The notes: a model not told the origin generated them from the letters alone. A stretch of DNA of 29,334 bases from 40CM-4-68-19 sp036513415 (GCA_036513415.1 DATBZA010000151.1:1-29334), one strand, 5' to 3'; positions 1 to 8,350 are shown, numbered from the stretch's first letter. Numbers and translations are program-made.

Positions 1-2
1 TG

Positions 3-80
3 ATCGATGCCAGTACAAAACAACGCGGCGACGAGCTTCTCGAACGGATCGTGGGGATGCTCACGAGACTGTGTCGATGA
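3..80 (+). CDS. 3' end of an unidentified CDS truncated by the window edge
   Basis: One frame is open from the window edge to a TGA at 78-80. It reads a helical tail ending LLERIVGMLTRLCR. That amphipathic ending resembles the C-terminus of four-helix-bundle (23S rRNA intervening-sequence) proteins, but 25 residues are too few for a family call. It could also be chance. From 81 to 154 the sequence turns into a short-repeat tract (CCACGT and CGTCGC units) with no credible gene. Confidence 0.3.
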   Translation: MDASTKQRGDELLERIVGMLTRLCR

Positions 81-154
81 TGGCGCCCACGGCCACGTCG
101 CCGTCGCCGTCGCCGTCCACGCTCACGACCACGTCCACGTACGTCCACGTCGAC

Positions 155-173
155 GTGACGACTGGTCACAAGT
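155..173 (+). repeat. Left inverted end of the IS
   Basis: Reads GTGACGACTGGTCACAAGT inward and matches the right end at 15 of 19 positions, including TGACGA and CACAA. It overlaps the last codons and stop of the minus-strand transposase gene. Confidence 0.75.
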
Positions 174-1617
174 GCGTGGCGCGGCGCCGGCCGTGATGGG
201 CAGCGATCCACGCTTCTTCGTAGGCCAGCAGCTTGATCATTCCACGATGAAGGATCTGCCATCCTGGCTCACCGTTCGATTTGAGATGCCCGCCGAGCGC
301 TGCGACGGCCCATAGTGCGTCGCGGATAGTCGGGGCGCTGCCGAGCTTGCGCGGGCCGAGCACGCGGAGGACCTGGATCTGCGTCGGGGTGAGCACTTCC
401 TGCGCGGGTCGATCAGGTTCCTCGCGAGCGCGGCTGCGCAGCCACAAGACCTCGCAAGCGATGGGCAGCGTAATCGCGAGCAGCGTCAGCAGGGCGTGTC
501 GCGATTCGAGTTGACGCCGCTCATAGCTGCAGCCGGTCTTGAGGGCCTTGTTACATTCCTCAATGAGCCACCTCGCGCGGTAAGCGTCGACGACGGCGGC
601 GACCTCTTCCGGCGTCGAGGCGGGCTCCGTGGTGAAGAGGAGCCATTCGATTGGCTTCTCCTGCTTCGGTGCGTTCGGTTCGAAGACGCGCACGACGTTC
701 AGGTTTAATTCCGCCGGCAGGTCAGCGCGGTGGTAACGCGGCCGCGACATGGCGACTGTCGTCGCCGAAAACTCAAGCTCGGCAATGCGAGCCGCCCGCG
801 GCGGGTGCGTCTTGTTCGCCTGCGGCTCTGGCCGCTTTCGACGCGTCGAGATCGGGACTTCGCGCGTCAGCAGGCCCTTACAGCTCTCGATCACCGTCCG
901 CACCGAGCCGGACTGTCCGTTCTCGCCGCGCACTCTCCGGTCGGGGACCCGCACGCGGATGACGAAACGCTGGCCAGCCTGGACCGCGCGGCCGAGCAGT
1001 TCGTAGTTATCCCCCTCGCGGTCGGCGAGATGGATGATGTTGACGCCCTCCAGACACGCGCCGACCTTCGCAAAACCGCGCGACCATCGCAGCGACTTGC
1101 GTTGCTCATCGCGGACCGTCTGCGGACCGGACTTGCTCGAGCGACCCCTCTTCTTCCTTCGCTTCTTCGGCGGGCGGTCACGGAATATCGCTTCCGCGTT
1201 CGCGACCCCAAGCGGCCGCCGACGGGCATCTGTCGCGTCGACGATCAGCGCGTAATGCAGCCTGAAGCCAGCCTTCCCCGTGTTCAGGTAACCGACCGCT
1301 TCAGCGTCCGCGTGCGAGAACTCGAATTGCGTCGTGTCATGAATGGCGAAGACGCAGTCCGCTTTCTTCGCGCGCTCCGCCGTCGTCACCCCATGCTGCT
1401 CATTCAGCGCCGTTGCATCGACGAACTCGCTGTTCAGCAGCCGGTACGCTCCCTTCAACTCCGAATCGCCTCCCATCGCCTCTGGCAATGGGGAGTCCGG
1501 CGCTGCCGCCAATAGGTGCAGCGTCCGTTCCAGCCGCGCATACCGCCGCGGGTCTCCGAGATCTACTCCAGCGAACACACCCGCAACGCGCTTGATCGCC
1601 TTCGCAGAGAGTTTCAT
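166..1617 (-). CDS. IS4-family DDE transposase (Tn5-like)
   Basis: Catalyses cut-and-paste transposition of the surrounding element. The 483 residues show the Tn5-like layout. An N-terminal DNA-binding region (about 1-70) begins with a VAGVFAGVDLGDPRR segment. The RNase H-like core has D94 (AIHDTT) and D199 (LADREGDNYELL), then an inserted beta region. The YREK signature is exact: Y346-x2-R349-x3-E353-x6-K360, followed by the TGC typical of the group. Length matches intact relatives and no frameshift is visible, so the gene is probably functional. The GAAACCAGGC leader is a weak ribosome site. A long plus-strand ORF over 730-1515 is its antisense shadow. Confidence 0.93.
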   Translation of the reverse strand: MKLSAKAIKRVAGVFAGVDLGDPRRYARLERTLHLLAAAPDSPLPEAMGGDSELKGAYRLLNSEFVDATALNEQHGVTTAERAKKADCVFAIHDTTQFEFSHADAEAVGYLNTGKAGFRLHYALIVDATDARRRPLGVANAEAIFRDRPPKKRRKKRGRSSKSGPQTVRDEQRKSLRWSRGFAKVGACLEGVNIIHLADREGDNYELLGRAVQAGQRFVIRVRVPDRRVRGENGQSGSVRTVIESCKGLLTREVPISTRRKRPEPQANKTHPPRAARIAELEFSATTVAMSRPRYHRADLPAELNLNVVRVFEPNAPKQEKPIEWLLFTTEPASTPEEVAAVVDAYRARWLIEECNKALKTGCSYERRQLESRHALLTLLAITLPIACEVLWLRSRAREEPDRPAQEVLTPTQIQVLRVLGPRKLGSAPTIRDALWAVAALGGHLKSNGEPGWQILHRGMIKLLAYEEAWIAAHHGRRRATHL

Positions 1618-1697
1618 GCCTGGTTTCGATCACATTCCCCCTTGCACCTCAAGGAGAACCGCACCCGGTCGGCCTAAGTGATCGAACTCGCTTCGGA

Positions 1698-1716
1698 AGT
1701 TGTGTCCGATCGTCAG
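1698..1716 (-). repeat. Right inverted end of the IS
   Basis: On the minus strand it reads CTGACGATCGGACACAACT, the more IS50-like of the two ends. It lies 81 bp upstream of the transposase start, leaving room for the transposase promoter inside the element. Confidence 0.8.
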
Positions 1717-1755
1717 GTACGTCGACGTAACGTCGACGTAACGTCGGCGTCGACC
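1717..1755. repeat. Short tandem repeat at the IS right flank
   Basis: ACGTCGACGTA occurs at 1719-1729 and 1730-1740, followed by a degenerate third copy. Related ACGTCCACGT units lie on the other side of the IS (131-150). The IS therefore sits within one simple-repeat tract. Confidence 0.7.
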
Positions 1756-1800
1756 TAGCTCTGTTTCCATCGTCCTGCACTAACTGAGCAGCATTGCGGC

Positions 1801-1844
1801 TAGCCGCTGCCGCCGAAGGCGGCTTTGCGGCCATGCCTGAGCGC
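1801..1844 (-). repeat. Hairpin repeat, copy D (3' of the TRAP permease gene)
   Basis: Inner stem 1809-1814 with 1818-1823 (GCCGCC/GGCGGC, 3-nt loop). Outer stem 1803-1807 with 1827-1831 (GCCGC/GCGGC). A GCGCTCA edge, read on the minus strand, is at 1838-1844. It begins 11 nt after the permease stop and has no T-run, so it is a processing or termination hairpin at most. It resembles copies at 15980, 17398 and 29142. Confidence 0.6.
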
Positions 1845-1854
1845 GGGTTGCTCG

Positions 1855-3780
1855 TCAGCGCGCCGGCTTCAGCAGCGCGACCACTCCGGTGGTGATGGCG
1901 GGCACGTAAGTGATGAGCAGCACGCCGACGGTCATGATCAGCAGGAACGGCATCGCCTTCCGGTAGAGCAGCGGCAGCGGCTTCTGGAACCTGGAAGCGC
2001 TGAGGAACAGGTTCAGCCCCATGGGTGGGAACAGGAACCCGAGCTCGAGGTTGGCCAGGAACACCACGCCGAGGTGCACCGGGTCCACGCCGAACGCGAC
2101 CCCCAGCGGCGCCACCAGCGGCGCGAGCACCACGATGGCGGAGTAGATCTCCAGCACGCTGCCGAGCACGAGCAACAACACGTTCAGCGCGAGCAGGAAC
2201 TCCCATTGCGAGTGGATGTGGGCCTGGACCCAGGCGAGCAGCCGGGTAGGGATCTCGGCGTCGACCAGGTAGCTGGTCATGCCCAGGGCGACGCCGAGGA
2301 GGATGACCACGCTGCCCACCAGCGTCGAGGCGTGCACCAGGACCCTGGGCAGATCGCGCCTGGGGTGCACTTCCCGGTGCACGAAGATCTCGGCGACGAT
2401 GGCGTACGCTCCTCCCAGCGCCGCCGATTCCACGATGGTGGCGAAGCCGCTCGCCACCGCGACGATGATCAGCAGCGGCAGGCCCAGGTCCCACTTCGCG
2501 TGCCAGAGTGCGCGCAGGGCCTCGCGCGGCTCGAACTTCGGGCGCGGAGTCTGGTTGCGGATTCCCATCCACACGCCGTAGGCCGCGACCAGCAGGATCA
2601 TCAGCAGCCCCGGGACGAGCCCGCCGATGTAGAGGTGGTCGATGGCTACCCCGGCCACCACGCCGTAGAGGATCACCGGCAGCGAAGGCGGAAAGAGCAG
2701 GCCCAGGCTCCCGGCGGCAGTCACCAGGCCGAGGGAGAAGCCCTCCGGATATTTTTCGCGCACCAGCGCCGGAAGGATGATGCCCCCGAGGGCAAGGATG
2801 GTGACTCCGCTGGCGCCCGTGAAGGTGGTGAAGAGCGCGCACACGAACACTGCCATGACCGCGAGCCCGCCCGGCATCCAGCCGAACAGACTCTGCGCCG
2901 CGCGGACCAGGCGCCGAGAAGCTCCTCCTTCGGCGAGCACGTAGCCCGCGACGGTGAGCAGCGGAATGGCGGGAAGCGTCGGCGAGACCACCAGGCGAAA
3001 TGTCTCCGCCGGGACCGAGGCCACGGGGGTTCCCGCCAGGTAGAAGAGGAGCAGGGCGAAACCGGCCATCACCACGAACACGGGCGCGCCGAGCAGGAAG
3101 GCGGCGAAGAGCAGGAGGGAACCCGGCCAGGCGAGCGCGGCGGTGTGTCCGTGGAGCAGCGTCGGTCCGTCGGGCAGGGTGAGGAACCCGGAACCTCCCA
3201 CTGCCAACAGGCGCGAGATGACGAACGGGACCACGGCCGCGATCAGGACCCAGCAGAGCACTTTCGCTCCGCGGGCAGGCGCCTTGAGCGCGCCGCGCAC
3301 CGACATCACCGCGAACCCGACCGGCATGACGATCTCGAACCACCACTCGGGGACGCCGCCGGCGAGCGTGTCGACGCGGCCCTTGTCGAGCAGCAGCATG
3401 TCGAGCGACGCGTAGGCGAGGAACGCGCAGACCAGCGTGGTCACGGCGCTTCCGAAGCCTCGGGCGAGCTGGCGCGGCCATCCCGCCGGCAGGAAGTCCA
3501 CGGTGGAAAGCGCCAGGTGGTGCCCGCTCGCGGTGGCGAGCATGGCGCCGAGAAAGCCCACCCAGAGCGTGAGGTGCTCCGTGTACACCATGGCGCCGGG
3601 CACGCCGGATCCGGTGAACCGCCGGACCCCCGCTTCCAGCGTGGGCAGCAGCACCATGGTCAGGACGATGACGACCAGCGCCCAGCGCTCGAACGCTGTT
3701 CCCGCGGGTCCTTCGGGTGCTGCTTCGGACGCTCCGGCAACGTGGGCGGCTGCGGGCGGCGCGTCCAATCCGACTCCCAT
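1855..3780 (-). CDS. TRAP transporter permease, fused small (Q) and large (M) subunits
   Basis: The membrane part of a tripartite ATP-independent periplasmic transporter, importing an organic solute with Na+ or H+. The 641 residues hold a DctQ-like four-helix region (about 30-190), a linker helix, and a DctM-like domain (about 215-641). The M domain has the family's LFPPSLPVILYG and LGFLFPPMGLNLFL segments at its two scissor-helix repeats. Q and M are separate in many systems and fused in others. The start gives a soluble Ala/Pro-rich N-terminus before the first helix. It is transcribed away from the TatT/DctP pair across a 53-bp gap. The substrate cannot be read from the sequence. Confidence 0.92.
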   Translation of the reverse strand: MGVGLDAPPAAAHVAGASEAAPEGPAGTAFERWALVVIVLTMVLLPTLEAGVRRFTGSGVPGAMVYTEHLTLWVGFLGAMLATASGHHLALSTVDFLPAGWPRQLARGFGSAVTTLVCAFLAYASLDMLLLDKGRVDTLAGGVPEWWFEIVMPVGFAVMSVRGALKAPARGAKVLCWVLIAAVVPFVISRLLAVGGSGFLTLPDGPTLLHGHTAALAWPGSLLLFAAFLLGAPVFVVMAGFALLLFYLAGTPVASVPAETFRLVVSPTLPAIPLLTVAGYVLAEGGASRRLVRAAQSLFGWMPGGLAVMAVFVCALFTTFTGASGVTILALGGIILPALVREKYPEGFSLGLVTAAGSLGLLFPPSLPVILYGVVAGVAIDHLYIGGLVPGLLMILLVAAYGVWMGIRNQTPRPKFEPREALRALWHAKWDLGLPLLIIVAVASGFATIVESAALGGAYAIVAEIFVHREVHPRRDLPRVLVHASTLVGSVVILLGVALGMTSYLVDAEIPTRLLAWVQAHIHSQWEFLLALNVLLLVLGSVLEIYSAIVVLAPLVAPLGVAFGVDPVHLGVVFLANLELGFLFPPMGLNLFLSASRFQKPLPLLYRKAMPFLLIMTVGVLLITYVPAITTGVVALLKPAR

Positions 3781-3793
3781 CAGGCTGCAAAGG

Positions 3794-3821
3794 TTGACTT
3801 CCCGGGCAGCGTCAATATCAC
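3794..3821 (+). promoter_or_regulatory. Candidate promoter for tatT-dctP
   Basis: TTGACT (3794-3799), a 16-nt spacer and TATCAC (3816-3821) lie in the 53-bp gap between divergent transporter genes. The TTG start follows 12 nt after the -10. A minus-strand TTGACG (3810-3815) could be a -35 for the permease, but I see no good -10 for it. Confidence 0.45.
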
Positions 3822-3833
3822 TCTCTGCCCATC

Positions 3834-4724
3834 TTGCGCGCGATCAAGTTCGCTGCTCTCCTGGTGGTGCTCGCTTGCTCTCCGAAGCGGTACGCGCTCA
3901 ACCAGGTCGCCGACGCGCTCTCCGACACCGGAGAGGGCAGCGCGTTCGCGCGCGACGACGACCCGGAGCTGGTCCGCGACGCGGTCCCGTTCGCTCTCAA
4001 GATGATGGAGAGCCTCTCCGACGCGCTCGACGATCACGCGGGGCTGCGGCTGGGCATGGCGCGCGGGTTCACCAAGTACGCGTATGCGTTCCTGCAACAG
4101 CCGGCGGAGCTGGGCGCGCCGCTCGACCAGGCGAAGGTGGCGATGGCGCGCGCCCGGAGGCTGTACCTTCGAGCGCGCGACTACGGGGCCGACGGCTTGA
4201 AGATCACCCGGGGGGTGGGCCTGGGCGAGCTGCGCACGCCGGCGGGGATGGCGCGTCTGCAGAAGGAGGACGTACCGCTCCTCTACTGGACCCTGGCTTC
4301 CTGGGCGGCGGCGATCGCGGCGAACAAGCGCGATCTGGAGCTGGTCGGCGACGTGCCGCTGATCGCGTCCCTGCTCGATCGCGCGCTGCAGCTGGACGAG
4401 GCGTACGAGAAGGGCGCCTTGCACGAGTTCGCCATCACCTTCGATCCGGCCCGGCCGGAAGGAACGACCCTGCAGAAGCAGCGCCAGCATTTCGAGCGCG
4501 CCCGGCAACTCGCGCAGGGAGAGACGATCTCCTACCTCGTCACCTACGCGCAGGCAGTCTCCGGTCCGGCCCAGAACAAGCGCGAGTACGAGGCCCTGTT
4601 GAAGGAAGCCGCGTCGTTCGACGTCGATCAACCGAAGGCGCGCAAGCACCGGCTGGAGAACGTGCTGGCGCAGCGCCGGGCGACCTGGCTTCTCGCACAC
4701 GAGGACGACGTCTTCCCGGATTGA
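3834..4724 (+). CDS. TRAP transporter T-component lipoprotein (TatT-like)
   Basis: TatT proteins are periplasmic lipoproteins of TPR-like helices that bind the P subunit; the type case is in Treponema pallidum. This 296-residue protein starts with a lipoprotein signal (FAALLVVLACS, lipid Cys about residue 15). The rest is an all-helical body rich in Ala, Leu, Arg and Asp, as expected. It lies directly upstream of the DctP gene, whose ribosome site GAGGA overlaps this stop codon. The TTG start is the only common start codon after an upstream in-frame TGA (3795-3797); a CTG at 3825 is also possible. The family call rests on helical pattern and context. Confidence 0.82.
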   Translation: MRAIKFAALLVVLACSPKRYALNQVADALSDTGEGSAFARDDDPELVRDAVPFALKMMESLSDALDDHAGLRLGMARGFTKYAYAFLQQPAELGAPLDQAKVAMARARRLYLRARDYGADGLKITRGVGLGELRTPAGMARLQKEDVPLLYWTLASWAAAIAANKRDLELVGDVPLIASLLDRALQLDEAYEKGALHEFAITFDPARPEGTTLQKQRQHFERARQLAQGETISYLVTYAQAVSGPAQNKREYEALLKEAASFDVDQPKARKHRLENVLAQRRATWLLAHEDDVFPD

Positions 4725-4734
4725 GGACCATCGC

Positions 4735-5724
4735 ATGCACAGACTCGCACTTGCCTTGACGCTCGCCGCCACCTCCGCCGCCGGGCAGACCAGCGTGCGG
4801 ATCAAGCTGGGTACGCTCGCCCCCCAAGGCTCCAGCTGGCACCAGCTCTTGCTGTCGATGGCGCAGGATTTCGCGAATGCCTCGAACGGCAAGGTGGAGC
4901 TGAAGATCTACGCCGGCGGCACGCAGGGGAACGAAGGCGAGATGATCCGGAAGATGTCCATCGGACAGCTCCAGGCCGCATCGATGACCGCCATCGGACT
5001 CCACGAGATCACGCCCGAGCCGCAGGCGGAGGACGTGCCGTTCATGATCGATTCGTACGAGGAGTACGACTACGTCCACGAGAAGATCCGCGGCAAGCTC
5101 GAGGACTCGATCGCGAAGAGGAACTACCAGGTGCTGCAGTGGGGCGAAGTCGGCTTCGTCTATCTCTTCTCGACCGAGATGTATCGGACTCCGGCGGACT
5201 TCGGGAAGGGCAAGGTGTTCACCTGGAACGGCGATCCGGGGGCGGAGGCGGCATGGAAGGCGGCCGGCTTCCACCCGGTGGTGCTCTCGTCGACCGACCT
5301 GGTCCCGGCGCTCACCTCGGGGATGATCAACGTCGTCGGACAGTCGCCGCTCTACGCGTACACCACGAACCTGTACTCCCGGGCCAGCAACATGCTCGAC
5401 CTGCACTGGGGGTTCCTCACCGGCGCGACGGTGGTGCGCAAGGACACCTGGGAGAAGATCGCGCCCGACGTGCGCCAGCAGTTGCTGCAGATCGCGGAGG
5501 AGTATTCGAAGAAGACCCGCGACGACCTGCGCAAGCAGAACGAGGATGCCATCGAGCAGATGAAGAAGCGCGGCCTGCACGTCAACAAGCCCTTGGATTT
5601 GCCTGGCTGGCAGAAGGCCGCGGAGCACGCCAATGCAGTGGTGCGCGGAAAGGTCGTTCCCGCGGGGACCTACGACGAGGTGAAGAAGTACCGGGACGAG
5701 TACCGCGCGCAGAACAAGCGCTGA
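4735..5724 (+). CDS. TRAP transporter substrate-binding protein, DctP family
   Basis: Periplasmic solute receptor that hands substrate to the QM permease. A short Sec signal (LALALTLAATSAAGQ) precedes a mature protein opening IKLGTLAPQGSSWHQLL, the standard DctP beginning. The family's conserved middle is present: the MYRTPADFGKGKVFTW segment leads into the helix-strand holding the carboxylate-binding Arg in many homologs, where this protein has Lys. That may mean a substrate that is not a simple monocarboxylate. It ends in a long charged helix with KKYRDEYRAQNKR. Length (329) is normal. Spacing of 10 bp to tatT indicates one transcript. Confidence 0.93.
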   Translation: MHRLALALTLAATSAAGQTSVRIKLGTLAPQGSSWHQLLLSMAQDFANASNGKVELKIYAGGTQGNEGEMIRKMSIGQLQAASMTAIGLHEITPEPQAEDVPFMIDSYEEYDYVHEKIRGKLEDSIAKRNYQVLQWGEVGFVYLFSTEMYRTPADFGKGKVFTWNGDPGAEAAWKAAGFHPVVLSSTDLVPALTSGMINVVGQSPLYAYTTNLYSRASNMLDLHWGFLTGATVVRKDTWEKIAPDVRQQLLQIAEEYSKKTRDDLRKQNEDAIEQMKKRGLHVNKPLDLPGWQKAAEHANAVVRGKVVPAGTYDEVKKYRDEYRAQNKR

Positions 5725-5760
5725 GCCGAGAGCCAGCAGGGCCGGGGGGCAGCTCCGCGG

Positions 5761-6768
5761 CTACCAGCGGGCGGCGTGGTCCTCGGCGACGCCGGGCAGG
5801 CCGTCGACGGCGATTCCGTTCACCGTGCCCGAGAAGGTGCCGAACGGCTGCAGGTATCTACTGGTGATGACTTTCAGGTCTACGGTCTGCGCGCGATAGC
5901 CCTCGGCCCGGAAGGTGAGATCCACCCGGCCGTCCACGCTCTGCACCCGCCAGGACCCGAGCGGCGCCTCCGGCAAGGAGAACCTCACCGGACCCGCCGC
6001 CTGCGGCTCTCCGTCGATCCAGACCACGTTCTCGCCCTCGCCCTGCAGGAATCCGTCGCTGAAATTGAACCCGACCAGATGCGAGCCCACGCGACCGCCC
6101 GCGAACGCCCATCGCCAGGCCGTCTCTCGCGCCAGGAGCCCGTGCGTATAGTCGAGCCCGGCGAACTGGCCCTGCACGGGGAAACGGATGTTGCCCGCGC
6201 GCACCTCGCCTTCGGCCGGCACCAGCACCGTCTTCTGGGTGAAGTCGAAGCGGCCGGGCGCACCCACCTCCGCGATGGCCGTTACCGGGGGCGGGGCCCG
6301 GCTGACGTCGAGCATCAGGTCCACGTCCGCGTGCGCCCAGGTCGCTTGGACGGAGACGCGGCCGCCCGCGCCCTGAAGGCGGGCGCGAATGGCCGGCCCA
6401 AGCAGCCGCGCGGACATCCCGTCCGCGGGAGCTTCGCCGACCTGCGCGCAGATCGGCGGCAGCACCGGGTTGTCGTTGACCAGCAGCCGGCGCGAGCCGC
6501 GATCGAACACGGCGCAGATGCCGCTCGAGAGGTAGCCAAAGTCGATCACCGCCAGGGCGAGCATCATCTCCGGCGTGGCGAGGAAGACGTACTGCCATTT
6601 CTTCTCCGCCAGCCGCCGCTGCAGCGGGCCGAAGGGAAGGTGGAGGCCGGCGAACGCAGGATCCACAACCGAGCCCGCATAGAGTCCGAGCTGCGGTTTT
6701 CCTTCGGCTCCGACGAGCCGCGCGGGCGCTGGGGGGAGCTGTGAGGTCAGTGCACGCGCCTCCGACAT
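5761..6768 (-). CDS. DUF2804 domain protein
   Basis: A 335-residue protein matching DUF2804. Features are an early GLYAGSVVDPAF segment, a beta-rich body with KKWQYVFLATPEMMLALAVIDFGY cut into short strands, and the typical ending FSGTV-x5-DGLPGVAEDH. The function of the family is not established. There is no signal peptide or membrane helix, so it is probably cytoplasmic. It is convergent with dctP (36-bp gap) and divergent from surE. Its own upstream region holds TTGCCG-17-CACACT six bases before the ATG and no Shine-Dalgarno, which suggests a leaderless mRNA. Confidence 0.8.
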   Translation of the reverse strand: MSEARALTSQLPPAPARLVGAEGKPQLGLYAGSVVDPAFAGLHLPFGPLQRRLAEKKWQYVFLATPEMMLALAVIDFGYLSSGICAVFDRGSRRLLVNDNPVLPPICAQVGEAPADGMSARLLGPAIRARLQGAGGRVSVQATWAHADVDLMLDVSRAPPPVTAIAEVGAPGRFDFTQKTVLVPAEGEVRAGNIRFPVQGQFAGLDYTHGLLARETAWRWAFAGGRVGSHLVGFNFSDGFLQGEGENVVWIDGEPQAAGPVRFSLPEAPLGSWRVQSVDGRVDLTFRAEGYRAQTVDLKVITSRYLQPFGTFSGTVNGIAVDGLPGVAEDHAARW

Positions 6769-6774
6769 GAGGGC

Positions 6775-6803
6775 AGTGTGCAGCGGGCGCCGGAGTCCGG
6801 CAA
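6775..6803 (-). promoter_or_regulatory. Candidate promoter of the DUF2804 gene
   Basis: On the minus strand: TTGCCG (6803-6798), 17 nt, CACACT (6780-6775), then 6 nt to the ATG. Transcription would begin at or next to the start codon. Confidence 0.5.
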
Positions 6804-6810
6804 GCTACCG

Positions 6811-6839
6811 TTGCGGCCCGGTGCGCGCTGGGCCACATT
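6811..6839 (+). promoter_or_regulatory. Candidate promoter of surE
   Basis: TTGCGG (6811-6816), 17-nt spacer, CACATT (6834-6839), then GCGCGCC and ATG. The same 7-nt spacer precedes the mnmA GTG. No ribosome-binding sequence fits between them. Confidence 0.5.
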
Positions 6840-6846
6840 GCGCGCC

Positions 6847-7617
6847 ATGCGCATCCTGGTGAGCAACGACGACGGCGTCGAGGCGGCAGGGTTGCGCGCC
6901 CTGGCCGAGGGGCTGCTCGAGCTCGGCGAGGTGGCCGTGTGCGCGCCGGATCGCGAGCAGAGCGCCACCAGCCGCAGCATCTCGCTCCACCGGCCGCTGC
7001 GGATCGAGCAGTTGCCGGCTTGGGGCCCGGACGGGCAGATCGAGCGCTGGTCCGTCGACGGGACGCCAACCGACGCGGTCTACATCGGGCTCAACCAGGT
7101 GCTGAAAGGACGCGCACCGGACCTGGTGGCATCCGGAATCAATCGCGGCCCGAACCTCGCCAATGACGTGCATTACTCCGGCACGGTGGCGGCGGCGATG
7201 GAAGGCTGCGTGGGCGGCGTTGCCAGCTTCGCGATCAGCCAGGTCAAGAGCCGCGACTATTCGTACGCCGCGAAGTTCGCCGCGGCGCTGGCGCGGCAGA
7301 TCATCGAGCACGGCCTTCCCCCAGGGACGCTCTTGAACGTGAACGTGCCTCCCGGAGTCCCCCAGGGCGCGCAGATCACGCGCATCGGCCGCCGCACGTA
7401 TACGGCGGCAGTGGTCGAGAAACTGGACCCCCGGGGGCGCGCATACTACTGGATTGGCGGAGACGAGCAGGCGCACGAGCACGTCCCCGGGAGCGATTGC
7501 GACGCCGTGTTCGACCGGCGGCTCATCTCGGTGACCCCGTTGCACCTGGATCTGACGGCGCACGACCTCGTCGAGGAGCTGAAGCGTTGGGAGCTTCCCG
7601 GGCTTGTGCGCGACTGA
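6847..7617 (+). CDS. surE: 5'/3'-nucleotidase SurE
   Basis: Hydrolyses 5'- and 3'-nucleoside monophosphates, and polyphosphate in some species, with a divalent metal; cytoplasmic. The 256 residues start MRILVSNDDG, whose two Asp bind the metal. SATSRSISLH, SVDGTPTDAVYIGL, ASGINRGPNLANDVHYSGTV (catalytic Asn/Ser region) and NVNVPPG are all SurE signatures. I place the start at 6847 because the family begins at this methionine; an upstream in-frame start at 6778 would add 23 non-conserved residues. The 3' end overlaps the lipoprotein gene by 31 bp. Pairing with an NlpD-like gene recalls the surE-pcm-nlpD neighbourhood of Proteobacteria. Confidence 0.95.
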   Translation: MRILVSNDDGVEAAGLRALAEGLLELGEVAVCAPDREQSATSRSISLHRPLRIEQLPAWGPDGQIERWSVDGTPTDAVYIGLNQVLKGRAPDLVASGINRGPNLANDVHYSGTVAAAMEGCVGGVASFAISQVKSRDYSYAAKFAAALARQIIEHGLPPGTLLNVNVPPGVPQGAQITRIGRRTYTAAVVEKLDPRGRAYYWIGGDEQAHEHVPGSDCDAVFDRRLISVTPLHLDLTAHDLVEELKRWELPGLVRD

Positions 7618-8330
7618 CGCTCCTTCTGGTGCTCTGCGCATGCGCGCAGCGGACAGCGAGGCCCGAGGAAAAGCTGGCGCGGCAGGGCGGGGCCATCCAT
7701 CACGTCCGCGCCGGAGAAACCCTCTGGCGCATTGGCCGCACCTACTCGGTGCCGCTGGAGGTCCTGTTGCGCGAGAACACGCTCGAAGACCCCACCCAGC
7801 TCGCCGCGGGCACGCAGCTCTGGATCCCGGGCGCCGAGCGGGAGCTCTCGGTGCCGCCCGCGCAGGCCGGAAGCGCCGTGGCGCGGATGAGCGCGACCCG
7901 ACGCCACTCGCCCTCGACGATCCCGCGCGCCGGTGGGCGTCCCCTCGATCCCGCCGCGCACGGTGAGCCGCTGGCCTGGCCGGCGCCGTGCGTCCTCATC
8001 TCCGGATTCGGAGAGCGCGACCGCGAGCACCATGAAGGAATCGACCTGGCGTGTCCCGAAGGGACGCCCATCCGCGCCGCCGACGACGGGGTAGTGCTCT
8101 TCTCCGGCGAGCAACGGGGTTACGGAAAGCTGGTCCTGGTGGCCCACGACCGTGATCTGGTGACGGTCTACGCGCACAACGCCAGGAACCTGGTCTCGCA
8201 GGGCGACAAAGTGTCGCGGGGCGAGGAGATCGCCCGCGTCGGTCGGACCGGCAACGCCACCGGTCCGCACCTGCATTTCGAGGTGCGGATCGCGGCCCGG
8301 CCCCGGGACCCCTTGGGATTTCTCCGCTGA
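7587..8330 (+). CDS. LysM and M23 peptidase lipoprotein (NlpD-like)
   Basis: Probable envelope protein that binds peptidoglycan and either cleaves it or activates amidases. I start it at TTG 7587 inside surE because GAGGAG (7573-7578) lies 8 nt upstream and this gives a clean lipoprotein signal (LTLLLVLCAC, lipid Cys about 19). One LysM follows (about 36-82: HHVRAGETLWRIG to LWIPG), then a Pro/Arg linker and an M23 domain. The zinc motifs H-x3-D (HHEGIDLACPEG) and HLHFEVR are intact, unlike E. coli NlpD, whose site is degenerate. It may therefore be a working endopeptidase. Translation is probably coupled to surE. Confidence 0.9.
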   Translation: MGASRACARLTLLLVLCACAQRTARPEEKLARQGGAIHHVRAGETLWRIGRTYSVPLEVLLRENTLEDPTQLAAGTQLWIPGAERELSVPPAQAGSAVARMSATRRHSPSTIPRAGGRPLDPAAHGEPLAWPAPCVLISGFGERDREHHEGIDLACPEGTPIRAADDGVVLFSGEQRGYGKLVLVAHDRDLVTVYAHNARNLVSQGDKVSRGEEIARVGRTGNATGPHLHFEVRIAARPRDPLGFLR

Positions 8331-8350
8331 ACGGCGCTGCTTGGTTTTCC

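Larger units (their letters stand above)
155..1716 (-). mobile_element. Complete IS4-family (Tn5/IS50-like) insertion sequence, about 1.56 kb
   Basis: One transposase gene is bounded by imperfect inverted ends at 155-173 and 1698-1716. Read inward, the right end is CTGACGATCGGACACAACT. It shares CTGAC and ACACAA-T with the IS50 outside end as I recall it (CTGACTCTTATACACAAGT). The left end matches the right at 15 of 19 positions. The transposase stop codon (166-168) lies inside the left end, so the element has almost no non-coding left margin. ACGTCGACGT occurs just outside both ends (147-156 and 1719-1728), but both flanks are repetitive, so the target duplication cannot be fixed. The length fits the ISPepr1/IS50-like groups of IS4. 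Confidence 0.85.

Noticed and set aside
81..154. CRISPR-like short repeats next to the IS
   Set aside because: Units are 6-11 bp, degenerate and directly abutting, without spacers; a simple-repeat tract.
1649..4005. Very long open frames antisense or out of phase to the TRAP permease gene (over 700 codons on each strand)
   Set aside because: They are Arg/Pro/Gly or His/Gln/Glu-rich with no domains and mirror the GC-biased third positions of the real permease gene.
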